In this document: positions 1 through 7,222 of the stretch, in pieces
Numbering within the stretch: the stretch's first letter is position 1
Layout: each line of letters opens with the position of its first letter
Assembly: GCA_910583555.1 (NCBI GenBank)
Contig: CAJTXO010000033.1
Coordinates: 1-26,989 of the forward strand
Origin: an uncultured Eubacterium sp.
GTDB lineage: Bacteria; Bacillota; Clostridia; Lachnospirales; Lachnospiraceae
DNA length: 26,989 nt
Reading direction: 5' to 3'
Notes under the pieces: model-generated
What the model saw: only the letters and a program-made list of their open reading frames with translations
Told to the model about the DNA's origin: nothing
Databases searched by the model: none
Translations under genes and position numbers: made by a program

Positions 1-31
1 TGACAGATACTAATAGGTCGAAGGCTTGACC
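1..31 (+). rRNA. 23S ribosomal RNA, 3' end (partial)
   Basis: The first bases match the highly conserved 3' terminus of bacterial 23S rRNA (GATACTAATAGGTCGA followed by GGCTTGACC, as in other Clostridia); the rest lies upstream of the window. The next ~83 bases (32-114) are spacer: I see no 5S rRNA there, and tRNA-Asp follows directly. The 5S of this operon must therefore be absent or lie elsewhere. The exact 3' end is approximate by a few bases. Confidence 0.85.
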
Positions 32-114
32 TTGAGTTCATGGAATGGAGAAAGTTGATGTGTAGTTTTGAAGGTGCAGATGGATGATAAATCCGTCGGC
101 TTTTAATGGTTAAT

Positions 115-188
115 GGCCCAGTAGCTCAGTTGGTTAGAGCGCTGCCCTGTCACGGCAGAGGTCAAGGGTTCGAGTCCCTCCTGGGTCG
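115..188 (+). tRNA. tRNA-Asp(GTC)
   Basis: Full cloverleaf: acceptor GGCCCAG pairs with CTGGGTC, the D arm contains AGCTCAGTTGGTTAGAGC, the anticodon loop CTGTCAC gives GTC, and the T arm has GGTTCGAGTCC. Discriminator G at 188, as is typical for tRNA-Asp. CCA is not encoded. First of seven tRNAs downstream of the 23S gene, probably co-transcribed with the rRNA. Confidence 0.97.
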
Positions 189-251
189 TTTTACGAAAGA
201 TAAATTTCATTTATAAATGAAAGTAAAAATGAATTTGCGGAGCAAGTTCAT

Positions 252-324
252 GGGATCTTAGCTCAGCTGGGAGAGCATCTGCCTTACAAGCAGAGGGTCA
301 TAGGTTCGAGCCCTATAGGTCCCA
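252..324 (+). tRNA. tRNA-Val(TAC)
   Basis: Acceptor GGGATCT pairs with AGGTCCC (one T-G wobble); anticodon loop CTTACAA gives TAC; T loop GTTCGAG is present. Discriminator A at 324. CCA is not encoded. The 63-bp gap to tRNA-Asp is AT-rich with no clear gene or terminator. Confidence 0.97.
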
Positions 325-332
325 TCATTTTT

Positions 333-405
333 GCCGACGTGGCTCAATTGGCAGAGCAGCTGATTTGTAATCAGCAGGTTACCGGTTCAAGTCCGGTCGT
401 CGGCT
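333..405 (+). tRNA. tRNA-Thr(TGT)
   Basis: Acceptor GCCGACG pairs perfectly with CGTCGGC; anticodon loop TTTGTAA gives TGT; T loop GTTCAAG. Discriminator T at 405. Only 8 bp after tRNA-Val, consistent with one processed transcript. CCA is not encoded. Confidence 0.97.
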
Positions 406-426
406 TTGTCAATTATTTTCATATTT

Positions 427-508
427 GGGCGGATTCCCGAGTGGCCAAAGGGGGCAGACTGTAAATCTGTTAGCTACGCTTTCGAAGGTTCGAATCCTTC
501 TCCGCCCA
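427..508 (+). tRNA. tRNA-Tyr(GTA)
   Basis: Acceptor GGGCGGA pairs with TCCGCCC; the anticodon stem CAGA/TCTG holds loop CTGTAAA with anticodon GTA. The gene is 82 nt because of a long class II variable arm, as expected for bacterial tRNA-Tyr. Discriminator A at 508; CCA is not encoded. Confidence 0.96.
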
Positions 509-544
509 CTTGGAAACAATTTGTTTCTTTATAATAATCATTGT

Positions 545-618
<74 letters not shown>

Positions 619-630
619 TTTAGGTGAAAA

Positions 631-703
631 GCCCAGATAGCTCAGTTGGTAGAGCAAGGGACTGAAAATCCCTGTGTCGCTGGTTCGATTCCGGCTCTGG
701 GCA
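631..703 (+). tRNA. tRNA-Phe(GAA)
   Basis: Acceptor GCCCAGA pairs with TCTGGGC; anticodon stem AGGGA/TCCCT with loop CTGAAAA gives GAA. Discriminator A at 703. CCA is not encoded. Twelve bases after tRNA-fMet. Confidence 0.97.
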
Positions 704-739
704 TTTAGGCTGTCTTATATAAAAATAAGGCAATCTGAT

Positions 740-812
740 GGGGCATTAGCTCAGGTGGTAGAGCACTTGACTTTTAATCAAGTTGTCCGGGGTTCGAGTC
801 CCCGATGCCTCA
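740..812 (+). tRNA. tRNA-Lys(TTT)
   Basis: Acceptor GGGGCAT pairs with ATGCCTC (one G-T wobble); anticodon stem CTTGA/TCAAG with loop CTTTTAA gives TTT. Discriminator A at 812. Last tRNA of the cluster, followed 12 bp later by an intrinsic terminator. None of the cluster's tRNAs encode CCA, so the host needs a CCA-adding enzyme. Confidence 0.97.
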
Positions 813-824
813 TTGTTGAAATGT

Positions 825-856
825 AAAGGAAGTACCGAAAAGGGTACTTCCTTTTT
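825..856 (+). terminator. Intrinsic terminator of the rRNA/tRNA operon
   Basis: A perfect 12-bp stem (825-836 with 843-854) closes a six-base loop GAAAAG, and the 3' arm runs into a five-T tract. It lies directly after tRNA-Lys and before the next promoter, so it ends the stable-RNA operon. Confidence 0.9.
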
Positions 857-883
857 CTGTGAATAAAGTGATGCGTGGCTCAA

Positions 884-889
884 TATAAT
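884..889 (+). promoter_or_regulatory. Probable -10 element for the DUF885 gene
   Basis: A perfect TATAAT lies 33 bp before the start codon at 922. No good -35 hexamer sits 16-18 bp upstream (GAATAA at 861-866 is the best), so the promoter may be weak or activator-dependent. The palindrome AAGTAATTACTT follows at about the transcription start. Confidence 0.45.
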
Positions 890-921
890 TAAAGTAATTA
901 CTTTTTTATGGGGTAACGCAC

Positions 922-2751
922 ATGAACTTATTTAAGTACAGCGGGCGTCGCCATTTTCTTTTTGCTATAAAAAAGTGGAGGCGTTTTTCTCTTTCGTGCG
1001 TTTTATGCCTGTGCCTTCTTTTACAGTCATGTTCTGCCAGCGACACGCCGGACTGGTCTGCGTCATCTGAAACATCGGAGAGTAAGGCATTTTCTGAACT
1101 TACGGATACAATATTCCGCGAAAGTGTGTCTTCGGACGCATTGTCTCTGAATTACACATTATCTAATCCCGAAAAGTATGGAATTGAACCGATCGCCACT
1201 GGCTTTGAGCCGATTTCAGTGGAGCAGGTGGAGGGGTCGATCCCGGAGACCGAAAATCTGCTGCATGTACTGGAGGAGATCGATCAGCAGGACCTGACGC
1301 TGCCGCAGCAGATCCTTTATGATTCGCTCGTGTATACGCTGCGGAAGGAAATGGAGGGGCAGCCGTTTTTGCTGTTTTCCAGACCGATTTCACCTGTTAC
1401 CGGTCTGCAGGCGCAGCTTCCCGTATTGCTGGCTGAGTACAATTTTGATTCGGTCAGTGATATCGAAAATTATTTTTCTCTCTTGTCCAGCATACCCGGA
1501 TATTTTGATTCTGTTTTGGCATTTTATGAAAAACAGGCACAAAGTAATATGCTTCCCTGCCGGTCAACGATTGATAATATCGTCAGCCAGTGCTTTTCTT
1601 TCCTTCAGAATAACGGGGGCAGCATTTTAGAAAAATCATTTAAAAAACGTATCAAGTCGTGCACCTTTCTGGACAAAAGTACGCGGAAGGCTTATCGCAA
1701 GAAAAATAAGGAATTGATCTCATCTGGTATCCTTCCGGCGTATCAGAGATTGATCGATGGCTTGAACTTTTTTTGCCAAAATGCAGGTGAGGCCGGATCG
1801 CTTTCCTCCTACGAAAACGGAAAAGAATATTATAAATATCTTTTTGCGAGCGAAACAGGTTCATCCGCAAATGTGGAGACGTATTTTGAGGATCTGGGCG
1901 CGCGGCTCGTGAAGTCAAAAGAGACGCTGTTATCGTATGCCAAAAAGGATCCGGGGCTGTTTAGCGGCCTCAGTATGAAGACGTCGAATACGGAAAACGG
2001 CAGGGTGTTGACGCCGGAGGAACAGCTGGCTAAATTGTCGAAAGCGATCGAACGGGATTTTCCGAAAGTGGCGGATGTGAATGTGACGGTGTCTTATGTC
2101 GATAAATCGTTAGAGGATTTTCTAAGTCCGGCCTTTTACCTCACGCCGCCGCTGGACGCGTTTACGGAAAATGCGATCTATATCAATAACAGCAGTCGTT
2201 ACGCGGGGGCGGATCTTTCCACGACGCTTGCCCATGAGGGGTATCCGGGGCATTTGTACCAGAATGTTTACTACCGCCAGCAGAACCGGCCGCTGCTTTC
2301 GTATGCCCTGAATTTTAGCGGTTATACGGAGGGGTGGGCGACATATGCGGAACTATATTCTTATAAATATCTGGGATATTCCAAGGACGAGATTGGGATA
2401 TTGCGGAATAATATGATCGTGTCGCTTTGTATTTACGGTATTTGTGATATCGGGATCCATTACTACGGCTGGGGAAAGGACGAAGTATCCGCGTTTTTAA
2501 ATGAAAATGGTTCTTATGATCAGGATACGGTGCAGTCGTTGTGTGAGAATATTATTGATGAACCGGGTTCGTATCTGAAATATACGATTGGCTACATGGA
2601 GTTTATGAAGTTGAAAAAGGCGGCTCAGGAGAGCTGGGGACAGGATTTTTCGGAAATGGCGTTTCATGAATTTGTGCTTTCCGTGGGGCCTGCTCCCTTT
2701 GATGTCCTGCACCGCTATCTGGATGAGTTCAGGCCGGCGCACACAGATTGA
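922..2751 (+). CDS. DUF885-family zinc-peptidase-like lipoprotein
   Basis: The 609-aa protein begins with a positively charged stretch, a hydrophobic segment and a lipobox ending LLQSC (Cys about residue 37), so it should be a lipoprotein on the outer face of the membrane. The C-terminal half carries the DUF885 (PF05960) metal site HEGYPGH at residues 438-444 and a downstream GYTEGWATYAE helix with the expected third ligand Glu. Family members are predicted zinc metallopeptidases of the HExxH type with an extended HExxxGH spacing; substrates are mostly unknown. The first ~200 residues are less conserved and probably form the substrate-binding helical part. It is monocistronic between two terminators. 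The start is preceded by a modest GGGGT ribosome site. Family assignment is firm; peptidase activity is inferred. Confidence 0.88.
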   Translation: MNLFKYSGRRHFLFAIKKWRRFSLSCVLCLCLLLQSCSASDTPDWSASSETSESKAFSELTDTIFRESVSSDALSLNYTLSNPEKYGIEPIATGFEPISVEQVEGSIPETENLLHVLEEIDQQDLTLPQQILYDSLVYTLRKEMEGQPFLLFSRPISPVTGLQAQLPVLLAEYNFDSVSDIENYFSLLSSIPGYFDSVLAFYEKQAQSNMLPCRSTIDNIVSQCFSFLQNNGGSILEKSFKKRIKSCTFLDKSTRKAYRKKNKELISSGILPAYQRLIDGLNFFCQNAGEAGSLSSYENGKEYYKYLFASETGSSANVETYFEDLGARLVKSKETLLSYAKKDPGLFSGLSMKTSNTENGRVLTPEEQLAKLSKAIERDFPKVADVNVTVSYVDKSLEDFLSPAFYLTPPLDAFTENAIYINNSSRYAGADLSTTLAHEGYPGHLYQNVYYRQQNRPLLSYALNFSGYTEGWATYAELYSYKYLGYSKDEIGILRNNMIVSLCIYGICDIGIHYYGWGKDEVSAFLNENGSYDQDTVQSLCENIIDEPGSYLKYTIGYMEFMKLKKAAQESWGQDFSEMAFHEFVLSVGPAPFDVLHRYLDEFRPAHTD

Positions 2752-2774
2752 TGGGCCGGCCTGCGCCTGTTTTT
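2730..2774 (+). terminator. Probable terminator after the DUF885 gene
   Basis: A perfect 9-bp inverted repeat CAGGCCGGC (2730-2738) and GCCGGCCTG (2755-2763) overlaps the stop codon; an alternative stem GGCGCA/TGCGCC also forms. A TTTTT tract follows at 2770-2774. The convergent thyX gene ends at 2806, so a terminator here makes sense. Confidence 0.5.
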
Positions 2775-2805
2775 GATGTATTTTGTGCAGAAACCTATTT
2801 CGGCG

Positions 2806-3453
2806 TCAGCCGATTTCAAGTCCGGATACAAATACTGGAAGTTTTTCCTCAAATTCCCTGTATAATAGCTGGGCTACCTCCCGCATTTGCGGGTGTGCGT
2901 GGGAATCCACGCGCAGGCGGAAGAAGTTGCGCCAGGAACGAAGGTTCATGGTGACGACAATTTCCGTCTTCAGGGAATTGGGGAGTACGGAGCGCGCTTC
3001 CTGCGGGGTGGCACCGAGTTCCAGCATACGGAAATAGGACTGTTCCGCTTGCTGCATGGCGGTTGTCCAGACGTCGTATTTTGCCTTGTCGTTTTCGTTG
3101 GACAGGTCGTAGGAAAAACCGCTGGCCAGATCAATGACGGTGATCTGGTTGTCAAATTTGTCCCCGGCGTAGTTGCAGTAGCGCGTGCTCTCCTGACTGT
3201 AGCTGGCGATCCGGTGGCGAACGATTTCATGCGTGACACCCCGGTCGCAGATCATGCGGACAGTCACGCTCTCATGCTCGATCACGGATTCATGCTGCCT
3301 CGTCAGAAGGTTGCGGATAAATTTCTCAGCGGAGTCCTCGGTGATCTTGGATTCACTTTTATAACAAACACGGCCGATCTTTTCGATTTTTTTTAAAATT
3401 GATTCGTAGCTGTCCATGTCGATGATTTCGATACTGGGTTTGATAATTTTCAT
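2806..3453 (-). CDS. thyX: Flavin-dependent thymidylate synthase ThyX
   Basis: This 215-aa enzyme converts dUMP to dTMP using methylene-tetrahydrofolate, NADPH and FAD. The ThyX signature RHRx7S is intact (R79-H80-R81 to S89, within RHRIASYSQES), and Arg91-Tyr92 follow as in the family's dUMP-binding loop. Length is slightly below the usual 220-250 aa. The start is fixed by an AAGGAG site seven bases upstream. It is the last gene of the long minus-strand operon, 13 bp after the racemase gene. Its function does not obviously relate to the surface genes upstream; it may simply ride on their transcription. Finding thyX suggests, but does not prove, that the host lacks classical thyA. Confidence 0.95.
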   Translation of the reverse strand: MKIIKPSIEIIDMDSYESILKKIEKIGRVCYKSESKITEDSAEKFIRNLLTRQHESVIEHESVTVRMICDRGVTHEIVRHRIASYSQESTRYCNYAGDKFDNQITVIDLASGFSYDLSNENDKAKYDVWTTAMQQAEQSYFRMLELGATPQEARSVLPNSLKTEIVVTMNLRSWRNFFRLRVDSHAHPQMREVAQLLYREFEEKLPVFVSGLEIG

Positions 3454-3466
3454 TTTTTAACTCCTT

Positions 3467-4183
3467 TTACTGTATGATATCCTGATATGTTTCTTTTAAT
3501 GGCGCTCCGCTAAATAAAACGGTTTTTTGAGCGAGAACCTCAAGCAGATCCACATAGGGGGCAGTTAATTGGAATTTCTTCTTTAACAGCGATAACTCTG
3601 TGCATCCGAGAACTATTTTTTCCGCGCCCTTTTCCAACAGGGAATGGCTGATCCTGTGGACAACTTCCTCGTCGGGGAAAGTTCCCTTCTTTAGATTTTC
3701 GTAGATGATGTTCATGACGAGCTGCTGCATGCCGGGTTCTGGATAGATTGATTCGATCCCGTATGTTTCAAATTCCTGTTCGAGGATTCGCCCCCGGATC
3801 GTCCCCCAGGTGGCCAGTACGCCGACCTTCTTGATTTTTTTGGCGGCGATTTCTTTTGCCGTGTCCGCGCAGAGGGAGAGGACGGGGATTGGCAGCGTTT
3901 CGCAAAGTGGTTCGTAAAAGTAATGTGCCGTTACGCATGGGATCGTGAGAAAGCCGGCGCCCAGGCTGGCCAGTTCACGGCCTGCCTTGATAAAGGCGGG
4001 CAGGGGACTGGCTGTCTTTTTTCCCAAAATGTATTCGGTGCGGTCTGGCGTATCAGGAATGCTCTCCAGTAAAATTTTCAGGTGTTCCTGATCCTTTTTC
4101 GCATCGGTCATCTTTGTAATCTGTTCGAGATAGTAGATCGTCGCCATCGGCCCCAGACCGCCTATCACGCCTGCTGCTTTCAA
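3467..4183 (-). CDS. Aspartate/glutamate racemase family protein
   Basis: A 238-aa cofactor-independent racemase-fold protein. The N-terminal GVIGGLGPMAT, the first catalytic cysteine C83 in IPCVTAHYFY and the second C194 in VLGCTEL are the expected two-cysteine pair that swaps the alpha proton between L and D forms. The family's usual motif around the first Cys is PCNTAH; here Asn is Val, which may alter substrate or efficiency. Translation starts at a TTG: the AGAGGTGA site sits six bases ahead and overlaps the stop of the upstream transglutaminase-like gene, so the two are translationally coupled. Being in one operon with an amino-acid adenylation enzyme and carrier protein, it may provide the D-amino acid that those activate; this is inference. 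Substrate (Asp, Glu or another amino acid) cannot be read from sequence. Confidence 0.87.
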   Translation of the reverse strand: MKAAGVIGGLGPMATIYYLEQITKMTDAKKDQEHLKILLESIPDTPDRTEYILGKKTASPLPAFIKAGRELASLGAGFLTIPCVTAHYFYEPLCETLPIPVLSLCADTAKEIAAKKIKKVGVLATWGTIRGRILEQEFETYGIESIYPEPGMQQLVMNIIYENLKKGTFPDEEVVHRISHSLLEKGAEKIVLGCTELSLLKKKFQLTAPYVDLLEVLAQKTVLFSGAPLKETYQDIIQ

Positions 4184-4189
4184 AGAAGA

Positions 4190-5446
4190 TCACCTCTTTT
4201 TCTGCGGATTCTTGCTGATTTTTTTTGTTGCGCGTTTTGGGTACATTTTTGTTTGGAAGCGAAAGGTACTTCCGCTGGAGTAGCGCTGGAGCTGCTCGTC
4301 GGTCATCAGGCAGAAATCCGGGCGGTTCGGTCGGGGCGTGGTGTCGAGATGATACCAGCCGTTTTTTACCCATACCAGGTTCCACCAGTGGCGGTAGCCG
4401 CTATACGAGGGATACCTCGTTACGGTAATGTTTGGGATCCCGGCCCTCGTTAAGAGGAGTTTCGCCATCGAATAGTAAGTGAAGCAGTCACCCGACTGAT
4501 AGCGGAGACCTTTTACTGCCGCCGCCCGCCAGTTTGAATGGGAACCTGTCCCCACGTAAGAACAGCGTCTTTGCACATACTGATATATCGCCCGGCACTT
4601 TTTCTCATCGGTCCAGTTCTTTTTTGTAATAGAAGCCAGAGCGCTGTCCGCGATCTGTTCCGCGGTTCCTGTAACAAAGACCTGGATCTTTGCCCAGGCG
4701 GACGCCTGATTCCCCGCCTTGTCCACAGCCGTATATCGAATTTTATATATTCCATCTTTTTCCCAGTTGATCCGGCTTGTATCCGCTTGTATTTTTACGC
4801 GTCCATCCCGTTTGTCCGACGCGGAGACGTATTTCGTAAAATCATACGTGTCTTTCCGGTCCGAATAACAGGTGAGAAAAGGTTCTTTTCCGCCAAAACT
4901 GTTTTTTCCGGCCCATCCGCGGATGACAGGGGACTTTTTGTCTTTGGTGCCCCAGCGGATACGCCCCTTTTTTGTGTTCATGTTGTATGTGTACAGTGCG
5001 GTTCCGGCGTACAAACGGATTTTTTTTAGTTTCATAGCGGAAAGCTGTCCCGATTCATCTCCGCTGCAGCTGACCGGCTTGGATGTCTTTCCCGGCCTGA
5101 TCTGTTTCGCTGTCAGCGTTACGGTTGTGCGTTTCGTTCCGATTGTAGCCTCTCCTGTTTCCACGGCTGGGGAAGGCTGCGATACCATCGCGGAGTAAAT
5201 ATATTCTATTTTTTTGATCGTTCCCTTTTTTGAGCGGTTTCGGATGGACGCGGTATAGATCATCTGTCCGCGGGCATCGCGCTCTAGTTTGGCACCTTCC
5301 AGCGACACTTTGGAAAGCGGAACCGTTAAATTTGGTTTTGCTGCTTTTTTTGCCGCTGCTTGCGCTGCATTGTCTTTCCCAAAAATGCTTCCGCCGGCCA
5401 GCAGAAAAAGGAAGGTTAAAATCCATATCCGGTATGCGTTTTTCAT
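4190..5446 (-). CDS. Secreted transglutaminase-like (cysteine protease fold) protein
   Basis: From the start chosen here the protein has 418 aa: a signal peptide (hydrophobic residues ~7-22, cleavage near AAQAAA), a middle region of beta-sandwich character including an Ig-like segment (IRYTAVDKAGN, residues ~235-260), and a C-terminal transglutaminase-like core. The core keeps the Cys-His-Asp triad: C321 in SGDCFTYY, H353 in GYRHWWNLVW and D368 in WYHLDTTP. Such domains act as peptidases, peptide ligases or amidases outside the cell. The frame stays open 25 codons further upstream, but GAGGG five bases before the ATG at 5446 and the overlap that the longer form would have with the preceding gene favour the shorter start. 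It lies 34 bp after the small secreted protein gene. Substrate unknown; a role on the cell wall is likely from context. Confidence 0.85.
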   Translation of the reverse strand: MKNAYRIWILTFLFLLAGGSIFGKDNAAQAAAKKAAKPNLTVPLSKVSLEGAKLERDARGQMIYTASIRNRSKKGTIKKIEYIYSAMVSQPSPAVETGEATIGTKRTTVTLTAKQIRPGKTSKPVSCSGDESGQLSAMKLKKIRLYAGTALYTYNMNTKKGRIRWGTKDKKSPVIRGWAGKNSFGGKEPFLTCYSDRKDTYDFTKYVSASDKRDGRVKIQADTSRINWEKDGIYKIRYTAVDKAGNQASAWAKIQVFVTGTAEQIADSALASITKKNWTDEKKCRAIYQYVQRRCSYVGTGSHSNWRAAAVKGLRYQSGDCFTYYSMAKLLLTRAGIPNITVTRYPSYSGYRHWWNLVWVKNGWYHLDTTPRPNRPDFCLMTDEQLQRYSSGSTFRFQTKMYPKRATKKISKNPQKKR

Positions 5447-5480
5447 ATGAACCCTCATTTCTGTGCTTGTTGTCCTGATG

Positions 5481-5978
5481 TTATGCCTTCGTCGGAATGT
5501 ACCGGATATTTGAGACAACATCGTCAGTTACTTCGATCTGCAGTTTGGTTTTTCCTTTTTTGTATGTGTACACGCCGAATTTATCTTTGGCTTTGCCGTA
5601 TTTTTTGATCACATCATCTAACGTGCTTCCGATTTTTATGCCCTGCGGCGTTGATACATTCGATGTCAGGAATGTGATTCCGTTTACGAATTCCTCCCCG
5701 TCGTCTGTATGGGAATAGGTATACAGGATAAAATCCTTATATTTGTATGTGCGGTCCTTACCTTTGTAGGCGCAGCTCTTTTTCACTTTTGTGGCGGATG
5801 GTTTGCCGGCTTTTTTGATTATTTTTTTCGCTTTGCCGTGCATGCTGACGCTTACTTTTTTGTATTTGAATACATAGCCTTTCGATTTTGCCTGAATGGG
5901 AGCGCAGATCGTCCCAAAAGCAAGTACGAGCGCGAACAGAACGGCCATACCTTTGACTGCATGTAACATTGTTTTCAT
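5481..5978 (-). CDS. Small secreted protein of unknown function
   Basis: A 165-aa lysine-rich, basic protein with a clear signal peptide (hydrophobic residues ~9-25, cleavage after PIQA). The mature part shows two similar half-units, each with a G-K-A/S helix like that of SmpA/OmlA-type modules: HGKAKKIIKKAGKPSATK (~47-64) and GIKIGSTLDDVIKKYGKA (~113-130), each followed by short beta strands rich in Tyr and Lys. No catalytic motif is visible, so a binding or scaffolding role is more likely. AGGAGG lies eight bases before the ATG. It is 12 bp after the SGNH-like gene in the surface operon, and its basic charge would suit binding an anionic wall polymer; that is inference. I do not recognise a named family with certainty. 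Confidence 0.75.
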   Translation of the reverse strand: MKTMLHAVKGMAVLFALVLAFGTICAPIQAKSKGYVFKYKKVSVSMHGKAKKIIKKAGKPSATKVKKSCAYKGKDRTYKYKDFILYTYSHTDDGEEFVNGITFLTSNVSTPQGIKIGSTLDDVIKKYGKAKDKFGVYTYKKGKTKLQIEVTDDVVSNIRYIPTKA

Positions 5979-5990
5979 CGTTTTTTCCTC

Positions 5991-7214
5991 CTAATAATTT
6001 TTGATTTCTCCATATTTATCCAATTCTTCCTGCTGCGCTTGTTTCATTTCCTCATAGAATGCGATTTTTTTCTCATAGGCAGCAGCAAGTTTTGAATCAT
6101 TTCGATGATCGGTGATCCCATATTGGCCTGCCAGTCGGTTTCCCAGGCAGGCGGACAACTTGTCCGCTCCACTCAGGTTCATATGGAGACCGCCGTCGTA
6201 AGTATCTGTTTCGTAGTCGATACCGGTTTCTTCCAAAAGGTCGTAAAAATTTATGTATGGAAGACCATGTTTTTCCGCGTAAGCGGTTACCTGGTCGTTG
6301 TCAGACGGATACCACCGTGGCGCGAGGCTCGGGGCTTTTATCAGGATAAGCTGGATTCCCTTTTCTTCACAGAGGGAGCGGATTTTTTCCAGATATGTGA
6401 GGGGGTAACTGCCAAACGGTTCTCCTTCTTTGGAATCGTCGAGGACAGGCATATTTGTGTCGTCAGTGATTTCTTCCTCTTCCTCGTCCGCTCCCTCAAT
6501 GTCGCCCCAGGGATCGTCGATGAAATCATCGGATTCATCGGATGATTGTTCGTCTTCTTCCGGGGTTTCTTCCTCCTGATCGCCGAGAAGCCACGTCGGG
6601 TCGGCTACATCCGACTCACTGACTGGCAGCACATCGATTCGCATATAATAACCGTTATGCGTCACTTTTCTTTTGTGCCAATAGTAAGTCAGATCGCTTT
6701 TAGTTAGATCTAAAATCCGCTGATGGTAGCGCAATAACGGAAAGATATAATCCAGCATGTGCTCGCCTTTGCACATCGATGCCTGTATGGCGTCGAATTT
6801 CGTCTTTGACCATTTCATTCCGTCGAGCGCCATGCGGTTATATTCCTCGCGCTGAGGTTCGGCGTGTGTCAGCGCCTGGACGTTGTAGATAACGGCTTTC
6901 GGCGTTTCATAGCGCAGCGTATCCTCGAGCATATAGTACGAGTGCCACGCGAGCTGCTGGGCATTTCCCCGGATATAGCTGGTGATGCCGAAATGTTTCC
7001 ACAAATAGATGGGGTCAAAGTTTTCATATACCTCACAGTCACCGATGAACAGTACATCGTGTGAGGTCGTGTCGTCGTAATACTCGGATGTGAAGTTTCC
7101 TTCCAAAATGTCCTCGGCATATTTTGGTTCTACGAGCCGCTGCAGCGCCAGAAATAGTATAAGGACCACGCCGGCGGACAATATGGCAGCGGCAGCTTTT
7201 TTCCATCGATTCAT
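5991..7214 (-). CDS. Membrane-anchored SGNH/DltD-like protein with Cys nucleophile
   Basis: A 407-aa protein with one N-terminal membrane anchor (residues ~7-25) and an extracellular SGNH-type domain. Block I reads FIGDCEVYEN, so the residue where SGNH hydrolases and DltD carry Ser is Cys60; the distal Asp-His pair is D340/H344 in YDGGLHMNLSG. An acidic, low-complexity insert rich in Glu and Asp (about 212-262) splits the domain. By position it is the DltD equivalent of the operon, expected to take the acyl group exported by the MBOAT protein and pass it to a polymer. Cys instead of Ser would allow a thioester intermediate. Start: AGGAG five bases upstream of ATG; only 8 bp after the MBOAT gene. 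Family is clear; transferase role is inferred from neighbours. Confidence 0.85.
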   Translation of the reverse strand: MNRWKKAAAAILSAGVVLILFLALQRLVEPKYAEDILEGNFTSEYYDDTTSHDVLFIGDCEVYENFDPIYLWKHFGITSYIRGNAQQLAWHSYYMLEDTLRYETPKAVIYNVQALTHAEPQREEYNRMALDGMKWSKTKFDAIQASMCKGEHMLDYIFPLLRYHQRILDLTKSDLTYYWHKRKVTHNGYYMRIDVLPVSESDVADPTWLLGDQEEETPEEDEQSSDESDDFIDDPWGDIEGADEEEEEITDDTNMPVLDDSKEGEPFGSYPLTYLEKIRSLCEEKGIQLILIKAPSLAPRWYPSDNDQVTAYAEKHGLPYINFYDLLEETGIDYETDTYDGGLHMNLSGADKLSACLGNRLAGQYGITDHRNDSKLAAAYEKKIAFYEEMKQAQQEELDKYGEIKNY

Positions 7215-7222
7215 ACATTCTC

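Noticed and set aside
2887..3396. 169-codon plus-strand frame across thyX
   Set aside because: Antisense shadow of thyX, whose RHRx7S motif and ribosome site are clear.
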